Source: Alphaproteobacteria bacterium (GTDB lineage Bacteria; Pseudomonadota; Alphaproteobacteria; Caulobacterales; Hyphomonadaceae). From it: a DNA stretch of 64,000 nucleotides. Below, in pieces: positions 56,425 to 64,000 of this stretch. Positions within the stretch are counted from its first letter, which is position 1. Every line of letters starts with the position of its first letter. The DNA lies in contig WGLW01000044.1 of the NCBI GenBank assembly GCA_016125405.1, forward strand, positions 1-64,000, written 5' to 3'. A model generated the notes under the pieces. It saw only the letters and a list, made by a program, of their open reading frames with translations, did not search any database and had not been told where the DNA came from. The position numbers and the translations under genes are program-made.

Positions 56425-58226
56425 AGCGCCTTCCAGGGTTGCAGCGCTTCCAGGATGATCGCGTTGGCGTCCTTCTCCATGCCGGCGCCGCGCAGGGCGG
56501 CGACGAGATCGGACAGTCCGGCGAAGGACAGCGCTGACGGGTCCTGCGAGAGCTGGCCCACCACGGCGAGCGCGGCTTCGCCATCGGCATGGGCATCGAG
56601 CGCCGACTGGATGCGGGCGAGGGCGCCGTCCGGCACGCCGCGTCCGGCGGTGCGCAGCGTGCTGAGCAGGGCGCGTGCGGCAGGGTTCAGCGGGCGACCC
56701 GCGCCCACATAAAGAAAGAGCGCACGGGTGTTTTCGATGCGGCGCAGTTCGGCCTGGCGCTGCGCGATGCTGGACCCCTTGGCGGCCGGTCCGTCCGGCG
56801 CGGGCGGCACGGCGTCGATCAGGCGGTCGAGGATGTCGGCGGGCTTTTCGCCCGGGGCGCCGGCGAAGCTGAGCATCAGGTCGAGGCGGGCTTCGGTCCA
56901 GGCATCGGGAGCGGGCGAGTCCGGTTTGTCCGCCTTGGGGCCGGACTTGGCGCTGTCGGTTGCATCCGCGGCTGCGGGCGCAGGCGCGCGATCCATCAGC
57001 TTGCGCCACTCGATGGCCAGCGGCAGGTCGCCCGCCACAAGGGCCGCGCGCGCGAAGGCCTCGGCGTTGGGCTGGGTGTCTTCCGACCGTGGCAGCGCTT
57101 TCAGGACGCCGTGCAGGGCGAGTGCGGCGACGTGAAAGTCCGTCGCGTCATCGACATCCTTGAGGGCGACCGCGATGGCGGTCGATTTCGCGTCGTCCTT
57201 GAGATCCGGGCTGGCGGCGGCGTCGAGCGCGAGCGCGAGGAAGTCGTTCTTCGCGCGGGCCGGCTTGGCCTTCGCGCCGGACTTGTCGTCCTTCTTGTCG
57301 TCTTTGTCGGCTTTCTCGTCAGAGGGTTCGGGCGGCGGATTGATAACCGAGAGAATGTCGGCCGACGTCAGCCGTCCGCCATCGGCCGCCGGGCGAAGGG
57401 CGGCGCGTTTCTGCTCCGGCGTCGCGTTGGGATGGCGCACGACTGCAAGCGCGATGTCGGGCGGCGTGTCGTCGAAAGCGTTGTTGGGCACCGAGAGTTT
57501 CGCAGCAATCGAGACGGCGACGTCGAGCGGCGTGTCATACCGGCCTGCCGGTTTCGCCTTGGCCGAGGCGCCCATGGTGGCGATGGCGGCGATCAGCCAT
57601 GTGTTGGCCTGGCCGTCGGCGTTGACGGCGTGCTCGGAAATGCCGCTCGCCGCGTTGAGGTCTCCGGCGATGGCGTAACAGATGGCGCGCACCGGAATCC
57701 ATTGGGGATCGGTCGGCGGTTTGTCGGCTGCGCGGTCACAGGCCGATTGCGAACGGCCGCCGGCGAGTTCGTAGCTGCTGGCGAGCAGGTCTGCGCCTTT
57801 GCCCCAGTCGGTCTGCGGGAACCGCTTCCTGAGATCGATGGAGCGTTCCGTCTCGCCGCCGAGTTCGAGCAGGCGCAGGCGTTCGGGAATGAGGTCGGCG
57901 CCGTCCTTGGGGCCGCGCGCGGATGAAAGAATGACGTGGCGCAGAGCGCCGAGCGAGGCCGGCGACAGCGTCGATGGCTCGAGCGACGACATCAGCTGGC
58001 TGAGCGTCGTGGTGTCGGTGTTCGACCAGAGCGTCAGGGCGAGGGCGCCCTCCGCCTTGCCGAGCCAGCCGACACTCCATGGATCGGTCTGCCCGAGCGG
58101 CGCGGCGGAGACCGTCTCCTTCGGCGCGTTTTTCTGGGCCTGCGCCGGCGTGGCGCACAGGGCGATGGCGACAGCGGCAGCGGAGGCGCAGGCAAGCCGG
58201 GCCGTGCGGCTATTTCGGCCCCACAT
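56421..58226 (-). CDS. Large periplasmic protein of unknown function
   Basis: A 601-residue exported protein. The signal peptide is ARLACASAAAVAIALCATPAQAQ. The mature part is mostly helical and Ala/Asp/Lys-rich, with a lysine- and aspartate-rich low-complexity linker at about residues 300-325, and resembles a string of short helical-repeat (TPR-like) units. I cannot name a family. The start at 58226 is favoured by the signal peptide. It overlaps both its neighbours (xerD start by 4 bp, the upstream small gene by 17 bp), so the three genes form one operon. Confidence 0.8.
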   Translation of the reverse strand: MWGRNSRTARLACASAAAVAIALCATPAQAQKNAPKETVSAAPLGQTDPWSVGWLGKAEGALALTLWSNTDTTTLSQLMSSLEPSTLSPASLGALRHVILSSARGPKDGADLIPERLRLLELGGETERSIDLRKRFPQTDWGKGADLLASSYELAGGRSQSACDRAADKPPTDPQWIPVRAICYAIAGDLNAASGISEHAVNADGQANTWLIAAIATMGASAKAKPAGRYDTPLDVAVSIAAKLSVPNNAFDDTPPDIALAVVRHPNATPEQKRAALRPAADGGRLTSADILSVINPPPEPSDEKADKDDKKDDKSGAKAKPARAKNDFLALALDAAASPDLKDDAKSTAIAVALKDVDDATDFHVAALALHGVLKALPRSEDTQPNAEAFARAALVAGDLPLAIEWRKLMDRAPAPAAADATDSAKSGPKADKPDSPAPDAWTEARLDLMLSFAGAPGEKPADILDRLIDAVPPAPDGPAAKGSSIAQRQAELRRIENTRALFLYVGAGRPLNPAARALLSTLRTAGRGVPDGALARIQSALDAHADGEAALAVVGQLSQDPSALSFAGLSDLVAALRGAGMEKDANAIILEALQPWKAL

Positions 58227-58389
58227 TGGTGGCCTCCACGCGGATCTGTTCCGTCGGCGGCTTCTTGGAATCGGCCTGGCCCGCGAACCAGAACACCGCG
58301 CCGACCAGCACAACGACCAGAACGCCAGCGCCGATCAGCCGGATGGGCGGGCCGCCGCGCTTGTTCGTCCGTGCAAAGCCTCTTGCCAT
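58210..58389 (-). CDS. 59-residue single-pass membrane protein
   Basis: A short protein with a basic N-terminus (ARGFARTNKRGGPPIRL), one hydrophobic helix (IGAGVLVVVLVGAVFWFAGQA) and a 20-residue tail. Orientation rules place the tail in the periplasm. GAGGGAG sits ten bases before the ATG at 58389. It overlaps the next gene by 17 bp, suggesting coupled translation and perhaps interaction with the large periplasmic protein. Family unknown. Confidence 0.68.
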   Translation of the reverse strand: MARGFARTNKRGGPPIRLIGAGVLVVVLVGAVFWFAGQADSKKPPTEQIRVEATNVGPK

Positions 58390-58555
58390 GATCCAGACTC
58401 CCTCATTCGATTGTTCCAGATTGACCAGCGATGATCCAGTCGCGATGGCAGCCGCGATAACCGCGCCGCGCACCGAATCAGTCCAGCCCCGGACCGGAAA
58501 GTTGCTCGATTTCAGCCCTGAGTATAAGGGTCTGCTTCGTCACACAGGGCAAGTC

Positions 58556-59128
58556 ATGGTTGCGTCGCCAGAGCCACAGGGGGGACCGGCTGCAGAGCCG
58601 GACAAGCCCGGCGCGCCGCTGACCCGCACGATCGCGCTGATTGGCCTGATGGGCGTGGGCAAGTCGACCGTGGGTCGGCGGCTGGCCGAAAGCCTGAACG
58701 CGCCCTTTCGTGACAGCGACGAGGAAATCGAGAAGGCCGCAGGTCTCACGGTGCAGGAGATTTTCGACCGGCACGGCGAGGCCGAGTTCCGGCGCGGCGA
58801 GCGCCGGGTGATCGAACGCCTGCTGCAGGAGCCGCCCTTTGTGCTGGCGACCGGAGGCGGCGCCTATCTCGACCCGGCCACGCGCGCCTTGCTGAAGGAA
58901 AAGGCGGTGACGGTGTGGCTGCGGGCCGATCTCGATGTCTTGTGGAAGCGGGTGATCCGCAAGTCGACGCGGCCGCTGTTGAAGCGGCCCGATGCGAGGC
59001 AGGTGCTGGAGGAGCTGGCGGTGGCGCGCGCGCCATTCTATTCCGAGGCCGATTTCGCAGTCGATTCCGGCGACGGCCCGGCGAGCGACGCCGTCAACGC
59101 CATCCGTGAAGCGCTGGGGTATTCATGA
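58556..59128 (+). CDS. aroK: Shikimate kinase
   Basis: A 190-residue shikimate kinase that phosphorylates shikimate in the chorismate pathway. Walker A is GLMGVGKST (residues 30-38), the substrate-binding Asp pair is in RDSDEEIE (Asp53/Asp55), and the shikimate Gly loop is LATGGGAYL. RPLL-type lid residues KSTRPLLKRP are present. The N-terminal 20 residues are a Pro/Gly-rich extension. Start at 58556 (AGGGCA six bases upstream). Overlaps aroB by 4 bp (ATGA). Confidence 0.95.
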   Translation: MVASPEPQGGPAAEPDKPGAPLTRTIALIGLMGVGKSTVGRRLAESLNAPFRDSDEEIEKAAGLTVQEIFDRHGEAEFRRGERRVIERLLQEPPFVLATGGGAYLDPATRALLKEKAVTVWLRADLDVLWKRVIRKSTRPLLKRPDARQVLEELAVARAPFYSEADFAVDSGDGPASDAVNAIREALGYS

Positions 59129-60258
59129 GCGGAACCGAAAAGCGGGTGCGCGTCGATCTCGGCGCGCGCGGCTATGACATCCTGATCGGGCCGGGCCTGC
59201 TGCCGCGTGCCGGAGACCTGATCCGTCCGCTGGCGGACCGCGACCGCGTGTTCATCGTCTATGACGAGGTGCTGGCGCGGATCGAGTTCGGGCACCTGAA
59301 GACGCTGCGCGCGAGCCTCGAAGGCGCGGGCTTTTCCGTGGTCGAAGTGTCGGTCCCATCCGGCGAGACGTCGAAGTCGATGCAGCAGCTCGACCGGATT
59401 CTCGGCGACCTGATCTCGCAGGGCGCAGAGCGCGACGATCTTGTGCTGGCGTTTGGCGGCGGGGTCATCGGCGACCTGACTGGACTGGCGTCCGGCCTGC
59501 TGAAGCGCGGTGCGCGCTTCGTGCAGATTCCAACGACGCTGCTGGCGCAGGTGGATTCCTCGGTCGGCGGCAAGACAGCGGTGAACTCTCCCGCCGGCAA
59601 GAACATGATCGGGCTCTTCCACCAGCCGGTTCTGGTGCTGGCCGACCTCGACGTGCTGGAGACGTTGCCGGCGCGCGAGCGCGCAGCAGGCCTTGCCGAA
59701 GTCGCCAAGTATGCGCTGATCGACAATCCGGAGTTCTTCGATTTCCTTGAGCGCAACGCAGACAGACTGCGGAACGGCGACAAGGCGGCGCTGGCCGAGG
59801 CGGTGCGGGCCTCTTGCGAGGCCAAGGCGCGCATCGTCGCGCTGGACGAAACCGAGCAGGCCGAACGGGCGCTGCTCAATCTTGGCCATACGTTCGGCCA
59901 CGCGCTGGAGCGGGCGAACGGGTACGGGCCGGAGCTGCTGCATGGCGAGGCCGTGGCGGCCGGCATGGCCATGGCGATGCGCTATTCGGTGAAACTGGGG
60001 CTGTGTTCCGGCCAGGATGCGACGCGGGCCGAGCATTTGCTCAACGCGCTGGGCCTGACGACCCGGCTGGATGTGCTCGGCGGCGGGCCCTACGCCGCAG
60101 ACGACCTTTTCGGCCACATGGCCCATGACAAGAAGGCCAAGGCGGGCCGAATGACCCTGATTTTGTCCAGGGGGATCGGCCGGGCCTTCATTCAGAAGGG
60201 CGCCGACGCAGCGTCCGTGCGGGACTTTCTCCATTCCGAGGCCGATTCAGCTTCCTGA
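59125..60258 (+). CDS. aroB: 3-dehydroquinate synthase
   Basis: A 377-residue dehydroquinate synthase that makes 3-dehydroquinate from DAHP with NAD and a divalent metal. Hallmarks: DDLVLAFGGGVIGDLTGLASGLLKRGARFVQIPTTLLAQVDSSVGGKTAVN, GLAEVAKYALIDNPEFF, and the metal His residues in NLGHTFGHALE and LLHGEAVAAGM. Start coupled to aroK. Usual length. Confidence 0.97.
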   Translation: MSGTEKRVRVDLGARGYDILIGPGLLPRAGDLIRPLADRDRVFIVYDEVLARIEFGHLKTLRASLEGAGFSVVEVSVPSGETSKSMQQLDRILGDLISQGAERDDLVLAFGGGVIGDLTGLASGLLKRGARFVQIPTTLLAQVDSSVGGKTAVNSPAGKNMIGLFHQPVLVLADLDVLETLPARERAAGLAEVAKYALIDNPEFFDFLERNADRLRNGDKAALAEAVRASCEAKARIVALDETEQAERALLNLGHTFGHALERANGYGPELLHGEAVAAGMAMAMRYSVKLGLCSGQDATRAEHLLNALGLTTRLDVLGGGPYAADDLFGHMAHDKKAKAGRMTLILSRGIGRAFIQKGADAASVRDFLHSEADSAS

Positions 60259-60274
60259 AAAGCGAAAACCCCTC

Positions 60275-60293
60275 TAGGGTTACCCCTGTAATT
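60275..60293. promoter_or_regulatory. GC-rich inverted repeat upstream of luxR (element A)
   Basis: TAGGGTTACCCCTGTAATT lies 36 bp before the luxR-type ATG. It shares a TAGGG...ACCCCTG core with element B (61125), 850 bp away on the other side of the gene. A second partner, GGGGT at 60294, extends the symmetry to ACCCC-N8-GGGGT (60282-60299). Likely an operator, possibly for the adjacent regulator; the binding protein is not shown. Confidence 0.5.
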
Positions 60294-60328
60294 CGGGGTG
60301 GCCATTCAGAGAATCGGGGGTTCGGGCC

Positions 60329-61066
60329 ATGTCTTTGGCCGAGAACGTGCTGTCATTCGCCAATCAGGCGCCGCTGATGCCGAACAAGAAGGCGCTCGGC
60401 AACGCATTGCTCAGCCTGATCGAGCCGATCGGGGCGGCGCGTTACGCCTGCCTCTACCTGCGCCGGGCGCCGGGCGGCTATCTGATCGAGCGCTCCATCG
60501 CCAACGTCCCGCCAACCTTCCAGGAAGCCTATCTCGAGCGTGGCTATGACTCCGCTGATCCGATCTTCCAGGGCGCCGTGAGGGCGGGGGCTTTCGGATA
60601 CTGGAGCGAGCAGATCCGCAACGTCACGCTCGACCGGGGCGGCCGCGAAGTGATGGGGATCGCCAGCGAGCACAACATGCACGACGGGTTCACCAAGCGG
60701 GTGATGCTCGATAATGGCGGGATCGCCGTGATGATGGTGGCCGGCCGCGAACTTGACCGCAGCGAGCGGACGCGCGCGGCCCTGCGCATGACATTCGACG
60801 TTTTCGCCAATGAGGGAACCCGGTTGCTGCAGATGTCGGGCGAGCCGCACGGCGCGACCCTGCGGGGGGAAACCCTTCTCTCCCGCACCCAGCTGCGCGT
60901 CCTGCTGATGCGGGCGCAGGGCTTGTCGAACAAGGAAATCGCCAACCTGATGGACCGCCGGGAAAAGACGGTTGAGTGCCACATCACCGAAATCCTGCGC
61001 CGGCTTGAGGCCCGCAACATGATCGACGCGATCCGCATCGCGACGCTTCAGAAAGTCATTGTCTGA
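60329..61066 (+). CDS. LuxR-family regulator with autoinducer-binding domain (LuxR solo)
   Basis: A 245-residue quorum-sensing-type regulator. Residues 20-165 form an autoinducer-binding domain with the conserved Tyr68, Asp77-Pro78 (ADPIF), Trp92 and Gly120. The position of TraR Trp57 appears to be Phe64, which would alter the signal pocket. The C-terminal GerE-like HTH is at about residues 183-240 (LSRTQLRVLLMRAQGLSNKEIANLMDRREKTVECHI). No luxI-type synthase is adjacent, so it is a solo. Elements A and B flank it. It follows aroB by 70 bp. Confidence 0.88.
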   Translation: MSLAENVLSFANQAPLMPNKKALGNALLSLIEPIGAARYACLYLRRAPGGYLIERSIANVPPTFQEAYLERGYDSADPIFQGAVRAGAFGYWSEQIRNVTLDRGGREVMGIASEHNMHDGFTKRVMLDNGGIAVMMVAGRELDRSERTRAALRMTFDVFANEGTRLLQMSGEPHGATLRGETLLSRTQLRVLLMRAQGLSNKEIANLMDRREKTVECHITEILRRLEARNMIDAIRIATLQKVIV

Positions 61067-61124
61067 GACGGGGTCTGAGGCGGGGGCCAGTGCTGTGGAA
61101 AAATCCGGCTGGCGAACTGCTCTT

Positions 61125-61143
61125 TAGGGGCAACCCCTGATTT
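61125..61143. promoter_or_regulatory. GC-rich inverted repeat (element B)
   Basis: TAGGGGCAACCCCTGATTT contains the perfect arms AGGGG-CAA-CCCCT. It shares TAGGG...ACCCCTG with element A and stands 40 bp before the ATG of a 19-codon frame, close to the 36 bp spacing of element A to the luxR ATG. Confidence 0.5.
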
Positions 61144-61159
61144 ACCAAACGAGTATGCC

Positions 61160-61280
61160 CTAGGAAATTGTATGCAAGGGGGATGGCCATAACGGCTCAG
61201 CTCTGGGCGACGAGGCGGCTTCAAAAGAGGCCGCCTTGTTGATTCTGGCGCCAGATTCCGGGGCGCTGAGTGCCCCGGGT
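61160..61280 (+). ncRNA. Candidate short structured transcript downstream of luxR
   Basis: The 240 bp between the luxR solo and bolA hold a compact set of structures on the plus strand. They are stem AGGCGGC/GCCGCCT (61213-61236), perfect palindrome TCTGGCGCCAGA (61245-61256) and stem CCGGGGC/GCCCCGG (61258-61278). Element B lies upstream. The last stem also could terminate bolA on the other strand. Whether an sRNA is made is inference; the boundaries are estimates. Confidence 0.35.
61183..61242 (+). CDS. Possible 19-residue micro-ORF
   Basis: An ATG seven bases behind AAGGGGG opens a 19-codon frame (MAITAQLWATRRLQKRPPC). Its last nine codons fall inside the AGGCGGC/GCCGCCT stem, and the stop lies just past it, so translation would open the hairpin. 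It could be a leader peptide or a signalling peptide, or a chance frame. Too short for any family call. Confidence 0.3.
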   Translation: MAITAQLWATRRLQKRPPC

Positions 61281-61309
61281 GTTTGAAGCGGCGGGCGCCC
61301 GGCAAACGA

Positions 61310-61579
61310 TCAATCTGTCCGGATCGACAGGGCGTGAAGGCCGGTCGCGAACTCTTCCGCCAGGGCCTCATTGATCGCGCGATGTTTCGCCACACGCGAG
61401 AGTCCGGCCATGGAAGCAGCTCTTATATGGATCGAGAAATGCGTCTCTCCGCCCGGGGCTGCGCCAGCATGGCCGGCGTGGAGGGCCGACTCATCGACAA
61501 TTTCCAGCGCCTCGGGCGAAAAAGCTGCCGTAAGGGCTGCCTTCATGCGTTCGGCGCGGTTTGTCAATTCTTGTGGCAT
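61310..61579 (-). CDS. BolA family protein
   Basis: An 89-residue BolA-like protein that with monothiol glutaredoxin binds a 2Fe-2S cluster and acts in iron regulation. LTNRAERMKAALTAAFSPEALEIVDES is the N-terminal helix-strand part; GGETHFSIHI and GLSRVAKHRAINEALAEEFATGLHALSI are the conserved core with the His of the cluster site. Start at 61579 behind GCGGGAG; an ATG at 61591 is an alternative. Divergent from the J-domain gene, 23 bp apart. Confidence 0.93.
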   Translation of the reverse strand: MPQELTNRAERMKAALTAAFSPEALEIVDESALHAGHAGAAPGGETHFSIHIRAASMAGLSRVAKHRAINEALAEEFATGLHALSIRTD

Positions 61580-61602
61580 TAACTCCCGCATCCCATGATT
61601 GC

Positions 61603-62271
61603 ATGATGTCGTTCGCTGAAGACTACAGGACCGGTTACCGGGTCAAGTTCGTGGACATCCGGGTGAACCCGCCGGGAGGCCGGCGCCGGGCGCGCGGGCC
61701 TGCGCCTGAAGTCCGCAAGTGCGAGCACAAGGGATGTGACGATGTCGGCGACTGCCGGGCGCCCAAACCGTTCTCGGCACGGGCCCAGCCGGTACCCGGC
61801 CAGCGCACGCCGCCGCAGGACGATTACTGGTTCTGCCGCCGCCACGCCGCCGAGTACAACCAGTCCTACGATTTCTTCGACGGCATGACGGAAGCCGAGA
61901 TCACGGCATTCCAGGCTTCGGCTTTCTACGGCCACAAGCGGACATGGCGCATGGGCGGCGGGCCGATGGGCGGCGCCCGCGCCGGAGCGGCCAACAACCC
62001 CAACCGCTGGCGCGGCCGCAACTGGTTCGACAACGGCGAGGGCGGACCTGCGCCCGAAAAGGCCGCCAGTAACCGCACGCGGCTGCAAACCCGCGCGCTG
62101 GATGAACTCGGCCTGCCGCATCATGCGACGCCCGAGGCGGTCCGCGAGCGCTATGGACTGCTGGTGAAGCGCTTCCACCCCGATTCCAACGGCGGCGACC
62201 GCTCGATGGAAGGCAAGCTGAACCTCGTGATCCGCGCCTTCAAGGCGCTGAAGTCGGCCGGGCTGGCCTGA
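61603..62271 (+). CDS. J-domain (DnaJ-like) protein
   Basis: A 222-residue protein with a C-terminal J domain (residues about 160-222, ALDELGLPHHATPEAVRERY to the end) including the His-Pro-Asp motif in KRFHPDSNGGD, which stimulates Hsp70 ATPase. The N-terminal 150 residues contain KCEHKGCDDVGDCRAP and WFCRRHAAEYNQSYDFF, a Cys/His-rich zinc-like region, then a Gly/Asn-rich linker. This J-protein is often next to bolA and cobS in alphaproteobacteria. ATGs at 61603 and 61606 are equally possible starts. Confidence 0.88.
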   Translation: MMSFAEDYRTGYRVKFVDIRVNPPGGRRRARGPAPEVRKCEHKGCDDVGDCRAPKPFSARAQPVPGQRTPPQDDYWFCRRHAAEYNQSYDFFDGMTEAEITAFQASAFYGHKRTWRMGGGPMGGARAGAANNPNRWRGRNWFDNGEGGPAPEKAASNRTRLQTRALDELGLPHHATPEAVRERYGLLVKRFHPDSNGGDRSMEGKLNLVIRAFKALKSAGLA

Positions 62272-62664
62272 TCAGGCCTCGACCGCGTCTGGCGCCTTAG
62301 GTTGCCACAACTCGATGCGCGTCCCGTCCGGATCCATGATGTGGGCGAAGCGGCCGTTGGACTCGTCGGGCATCACCTTGGCTTCGACCCCGTGCTTGCG
62401 GCACCTGTCGAGCACGCCGTCGAGATCGTCGACCACGAAGTTGATCATGAATTCCTTTTTCGATGGCTCGAAATAGGTCGTGTTGGCGGAAAACGGGCTG
62501 AACACGGCGCCGGCGCCGGGCTGGGCCGCCATCGGGCCGGAGGGCAGGAAGACGCCGCCCCAGCTCGCCATGTCGAGGCCAAGCACGTCACGGTACCAGG
62601 CAACGAGCGCCGAGGTGTCCTTCGCCTTGAAGAAGACGCCTCCGATCCCCAGAATTCTGGCCAT
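62272..62664 (-). CDS. VOC (glyoxalase/bleomycin-resistance) superfamily protein
   Basis: A 130-residue two-module VOC protein. ILGIGGVFFKAKDTSALVAWYRDVLGL starts the first beta-alpha-beta-beta-beta unit; FMINFVVDDLDGVLDRCRKHGVEAKV and FAHIMDPDGTRIELWQP form the second with the metal-binding Glu of IELW. Substrate unknown. Its stop abuts the J-domain stop inside the palindrome GCCTGATCAGGC (62265-62276). Confidence 0.88.
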   Translation of the reverse strand: MARILGIGGVFFKAKDTSALVAWYRDVLGLDMASWGGVFLPSGPMAAQPGAGAVFSPFSANTTYFEPSKKEFMINFVVDDLDGVLDRCRKHGVEAKVMPDESNGRFAHIMDPDGTRIELWQPKAPDAVEA

Positions 62665-62807
62665 TCGGTCCCCCGTTTGCAGTATGCCGCCCTCACTTTA
62701 GACTCGGGGCTTGCGGGGGCAATCCTTTGCGTTGGCCAATGCTGCGTTGCAATGCGCCCCGCTGACCGCCTATCTTGCGGCTCCGCTGTCACGAGAGACT
62801 TTCGCCC

Positions 62808-63791
62808 ATGTCCGTTATCGACGCATCCGACGCCTTGCTGGCTCTCACGCCTTCCAAAGAGGTGAGCATTCGCCAGACCTTCGGTATCGACATGGACGGC
62901 AAGGCCCCGGCCTTCGCCGAACGGACGCCCTATGTGCCGGATCTCGACCCGGCGTATCGCTTCGATCCCCAGACCACACGAGCGATCCTGGCGGGCTTCA
63001 AGCACAACCGTCGTGTGATGATCCAGGGCTATCACGGTACAGGGAAGTCGACGCACATCGAGCAGGTGGCGGCGCGCCTGAACTGGCCGCTGATCCGGAT
63101 CAACCTCGACAGCCACGTGTCGAGGATCGACCTTGTCGGCAAGGACGCCATCGTCCTCAAGGACGGCAAGCAGGTCACCGAATTCCGGGAAGGGATTCTG
63201 CCGTGGGCGTTGCAGCGCCCGATCGCGCTGGTGTTCGACGAATACGACGCCGGCCGTCCGGATGTGATGTTCGTCATCCAGCGGATTCTGGAGGCTTCCG
63301 GCCAGCTGACGCTGCTCGACCAGAACCGGGTGATGAAGCCCAACCCGTTCTTCCGCCTGTTCTCGACCACCAACACGGTGGGTCTCGGCGACACGACCGG
63401 CCTCTATCACGGTACGCAGCAGCTCAACCAGGGCCAGCTCGACCGCTGGTCGATCGTCACCACGCTCAACTATCTCGAGCATGACGCCGAGGTGGAGATC
63501 GTGGCGGCCAAGGTGCCCGATCTCGACAAGGCGACGATCTCCAAAATGGTGCGCGTGGCGGACATGACCCGCAACGCCTTCATCGCCGGCGACATCTCGA
63601 CGGTGATGAGCCCGCGGACGGTGATCACGTGGGGCGAGAACACACTGATCTTTGGCGATATCGGTCTCGCTTTCCGGATGACCTTCGTCAACAAGTGCGA
63701 CGAACTTGAGCGTCCTGCGGTCGCCGAGTTCTATCAGCGGGCGTTCGCCAAGGAACTGCCCGAGAGCGCCGCCATGGTGAAAGTCGCCTGA
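62808..63791 (+). CDS. cobS: Cobaltochelatase subunit CobS
   Basis: A 327-residue AAA+ ATPase subunit of aerobic cobaltochelatase (CobNST), which inserts cobalt into hydrogenobyrinate diamide in vitamin B12 synthesis. Walker A is [21 protein letters not shown]; the sensor and Walker B region is [23 protein letters not shown]; the arginine-finger area is [16 protein letters not shown]. The start at 62808 removes a short in-frame leader. CobT would be expected downstream but is not seen in the remaining 209 bp. Confidence 0.95.
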   Translation: MSVIDASDALLALTPSKEVSIRQTFGIDMDGKAPAFAERTPYVPDLDPAYRFDPQTTRAILAGFKHNRRVMIQGYHGTGKSTHIEQVAARLNWPLIRINLDSHVSRIDLVGKDAIVLKDGKQVTEFREGILPWALQRPIALVFDEYDAGRPDVMFVIQRILEASGQLTLLDQNRVMKPNPFFRLFSTTNTVGLGDTTGLYHGTQQLNQGQLDRWSIVTTLNYLEHDAEVEIVAAKVPDLDKATISKMVRVADMTRNAFIAGDISTVMSPRTVITWGENTLIFGDIGLAFRMTFVNKCDELERPAVAEFYQRAFAKELPESAAMVKVA

Positions 63792-63821
63792 ACGACAAAC
63801 AGTGTATGTGAGTGTGGCTGA

Positions 63822-64000
63822 TGGACATTGTGATCGCGCGCGCGACCGAAGCCGACATACCTGAGATCGCAATCGTCGGGCCGGCGGCCTACGCCGTCTA
63901 TTATCACGAAGACTGGACCAATGATCCGGTCGCCTTTGCGCGGCAGCTGGAGACGTTCGGCGCCGATTCCATGCGCGAGATGCTGAAGCGGCCGGATGTT
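63822..64000 (+). CDS. GNAT family acetyltransferase, 5' part (cut by window end)
   Basis: An open frame from ATG 63822 runs off the end of the window (59 codons visible). IVIARATEADIPEIAIV at the start is the usual first strand and helix of a Gcn5-related N-acetyltransferase; YYHEDWTNDPVAFARQLETF follows. The acetyl-CoA loop would lie beyond the window. 30 bp after cobS, so possibly in the same transcript. Moderate confidence because the diagnostic motif is missing. Confidence 0.6.

Noticed and set aside
55507-57009. N-terminal extension of xerD to 500 codons
   Set aside because: The extra part is in a shadow frame of the large exported gene; the TTG start at 56424 gives the normal Xer length and coupling.
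62665-62807. Cobalamin riboswitch before cobS
   Set aside because: The gap is only 143 bp and shows none of the conserved B12-box-like sequence.

Overview
The window reads as one contiguous stretch of a high-GC alphaproteobacterial chromosome, most likely from the Caulobacterales or a close relative. The main evidence is a complete tight-adherence (Tad/Flp) pilus operon in the Caulobacter order pilA-cpaA-cpaB-cpaC-cpaD-cpaE-cpaF-tadB-tadC. CtrA-like motifs (TTAA-N7-TTAA type), a CobS/BolA/J-domain neighbourhood and a gltDB operon support this. I found no rRNA, tRNA, CRISPR array, transposase or phage genes. The species assignment is inference only.

Layout. 0.3-1.7 kb: an SRPBCC/AHSA1 protein and a CDF metal exporter separated by a short repeat that supplies both stop codons. 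2.0-5.9 kb: the four-gene Anbu operon (circularly permuted ATP-grasp, alpha-E, transglutaminase, Anbu proteasome-like peptidase). 5.9-9.2 kb: small housekeeping and unknown genes (membrane protein, SDR, GIY-YIG, GFA, DUF2200). 9.2-15.2 kb: glutamate synthase (gltD-gltB, minus strand). 15.5-18.4 kb: uppP, two small envelope genes and a glycosyltransferase. 18.5-23.0 kb: a phosphate-starvation block with Pho boxes in front of a porin gene and of pstS, followed by pstC-pstA but no pstB. 23-26 kb: putA. 26.2-28.8 kb: a copper operon (DUF2946 protein, outer-membrane protein, copC, copD). 29.9-34.1 kb: class Ia ribonucleotide reductase, nrdA and nrdB, split by an unknown exported protein; NrdR-like boxes precede both. 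34.3-38.2 kb: two membrane proteins, AMP nucleosidase and an MFS transporter.

38.2-49.9 kb is the pilus region: tadG, tadE and a CpaC-N-like gene on the minus strand, then two tandemly duplicated Flp pilin genes and cpaA to tadC on the plus strand. 50-53 kb: a small membrane protein, a lipoprotein c-type cytochrome, an unknown exported protein and a malyl-CoA-lyase-like enzyme. 53.0-53.85 kb is a gene-free, repeat-bearing stretch that contains a second copy of the ~184 bp sequence found at the very start of the window. 53.9-60.3 kb: a hybrid histidine kinase, xerD-like recombinase, two envelope genes, and aroK-aroB. 60.3-61.3 kb: an orphan LuxR-type regulator flanked by two copies of a GC-rich inverted repeat, the second preceding a 19-codon open frame overlapping RNA hairpins. 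61.3-64.0 kb: bolA, a J-domain protein, a VOC protein, cobS and the start of a GNAT acetyltransferase.

The items most worth a second look are the Anbu operon, the LuxR solo with its duplicated operator and tiny downstream transcript, the tandem pilin duplication with terminators, the long dispersed repeat pair, the Pst cluster lacking its ATPase, and a ribonucleotide reductase in which neither subunit shows an ATP-cone.
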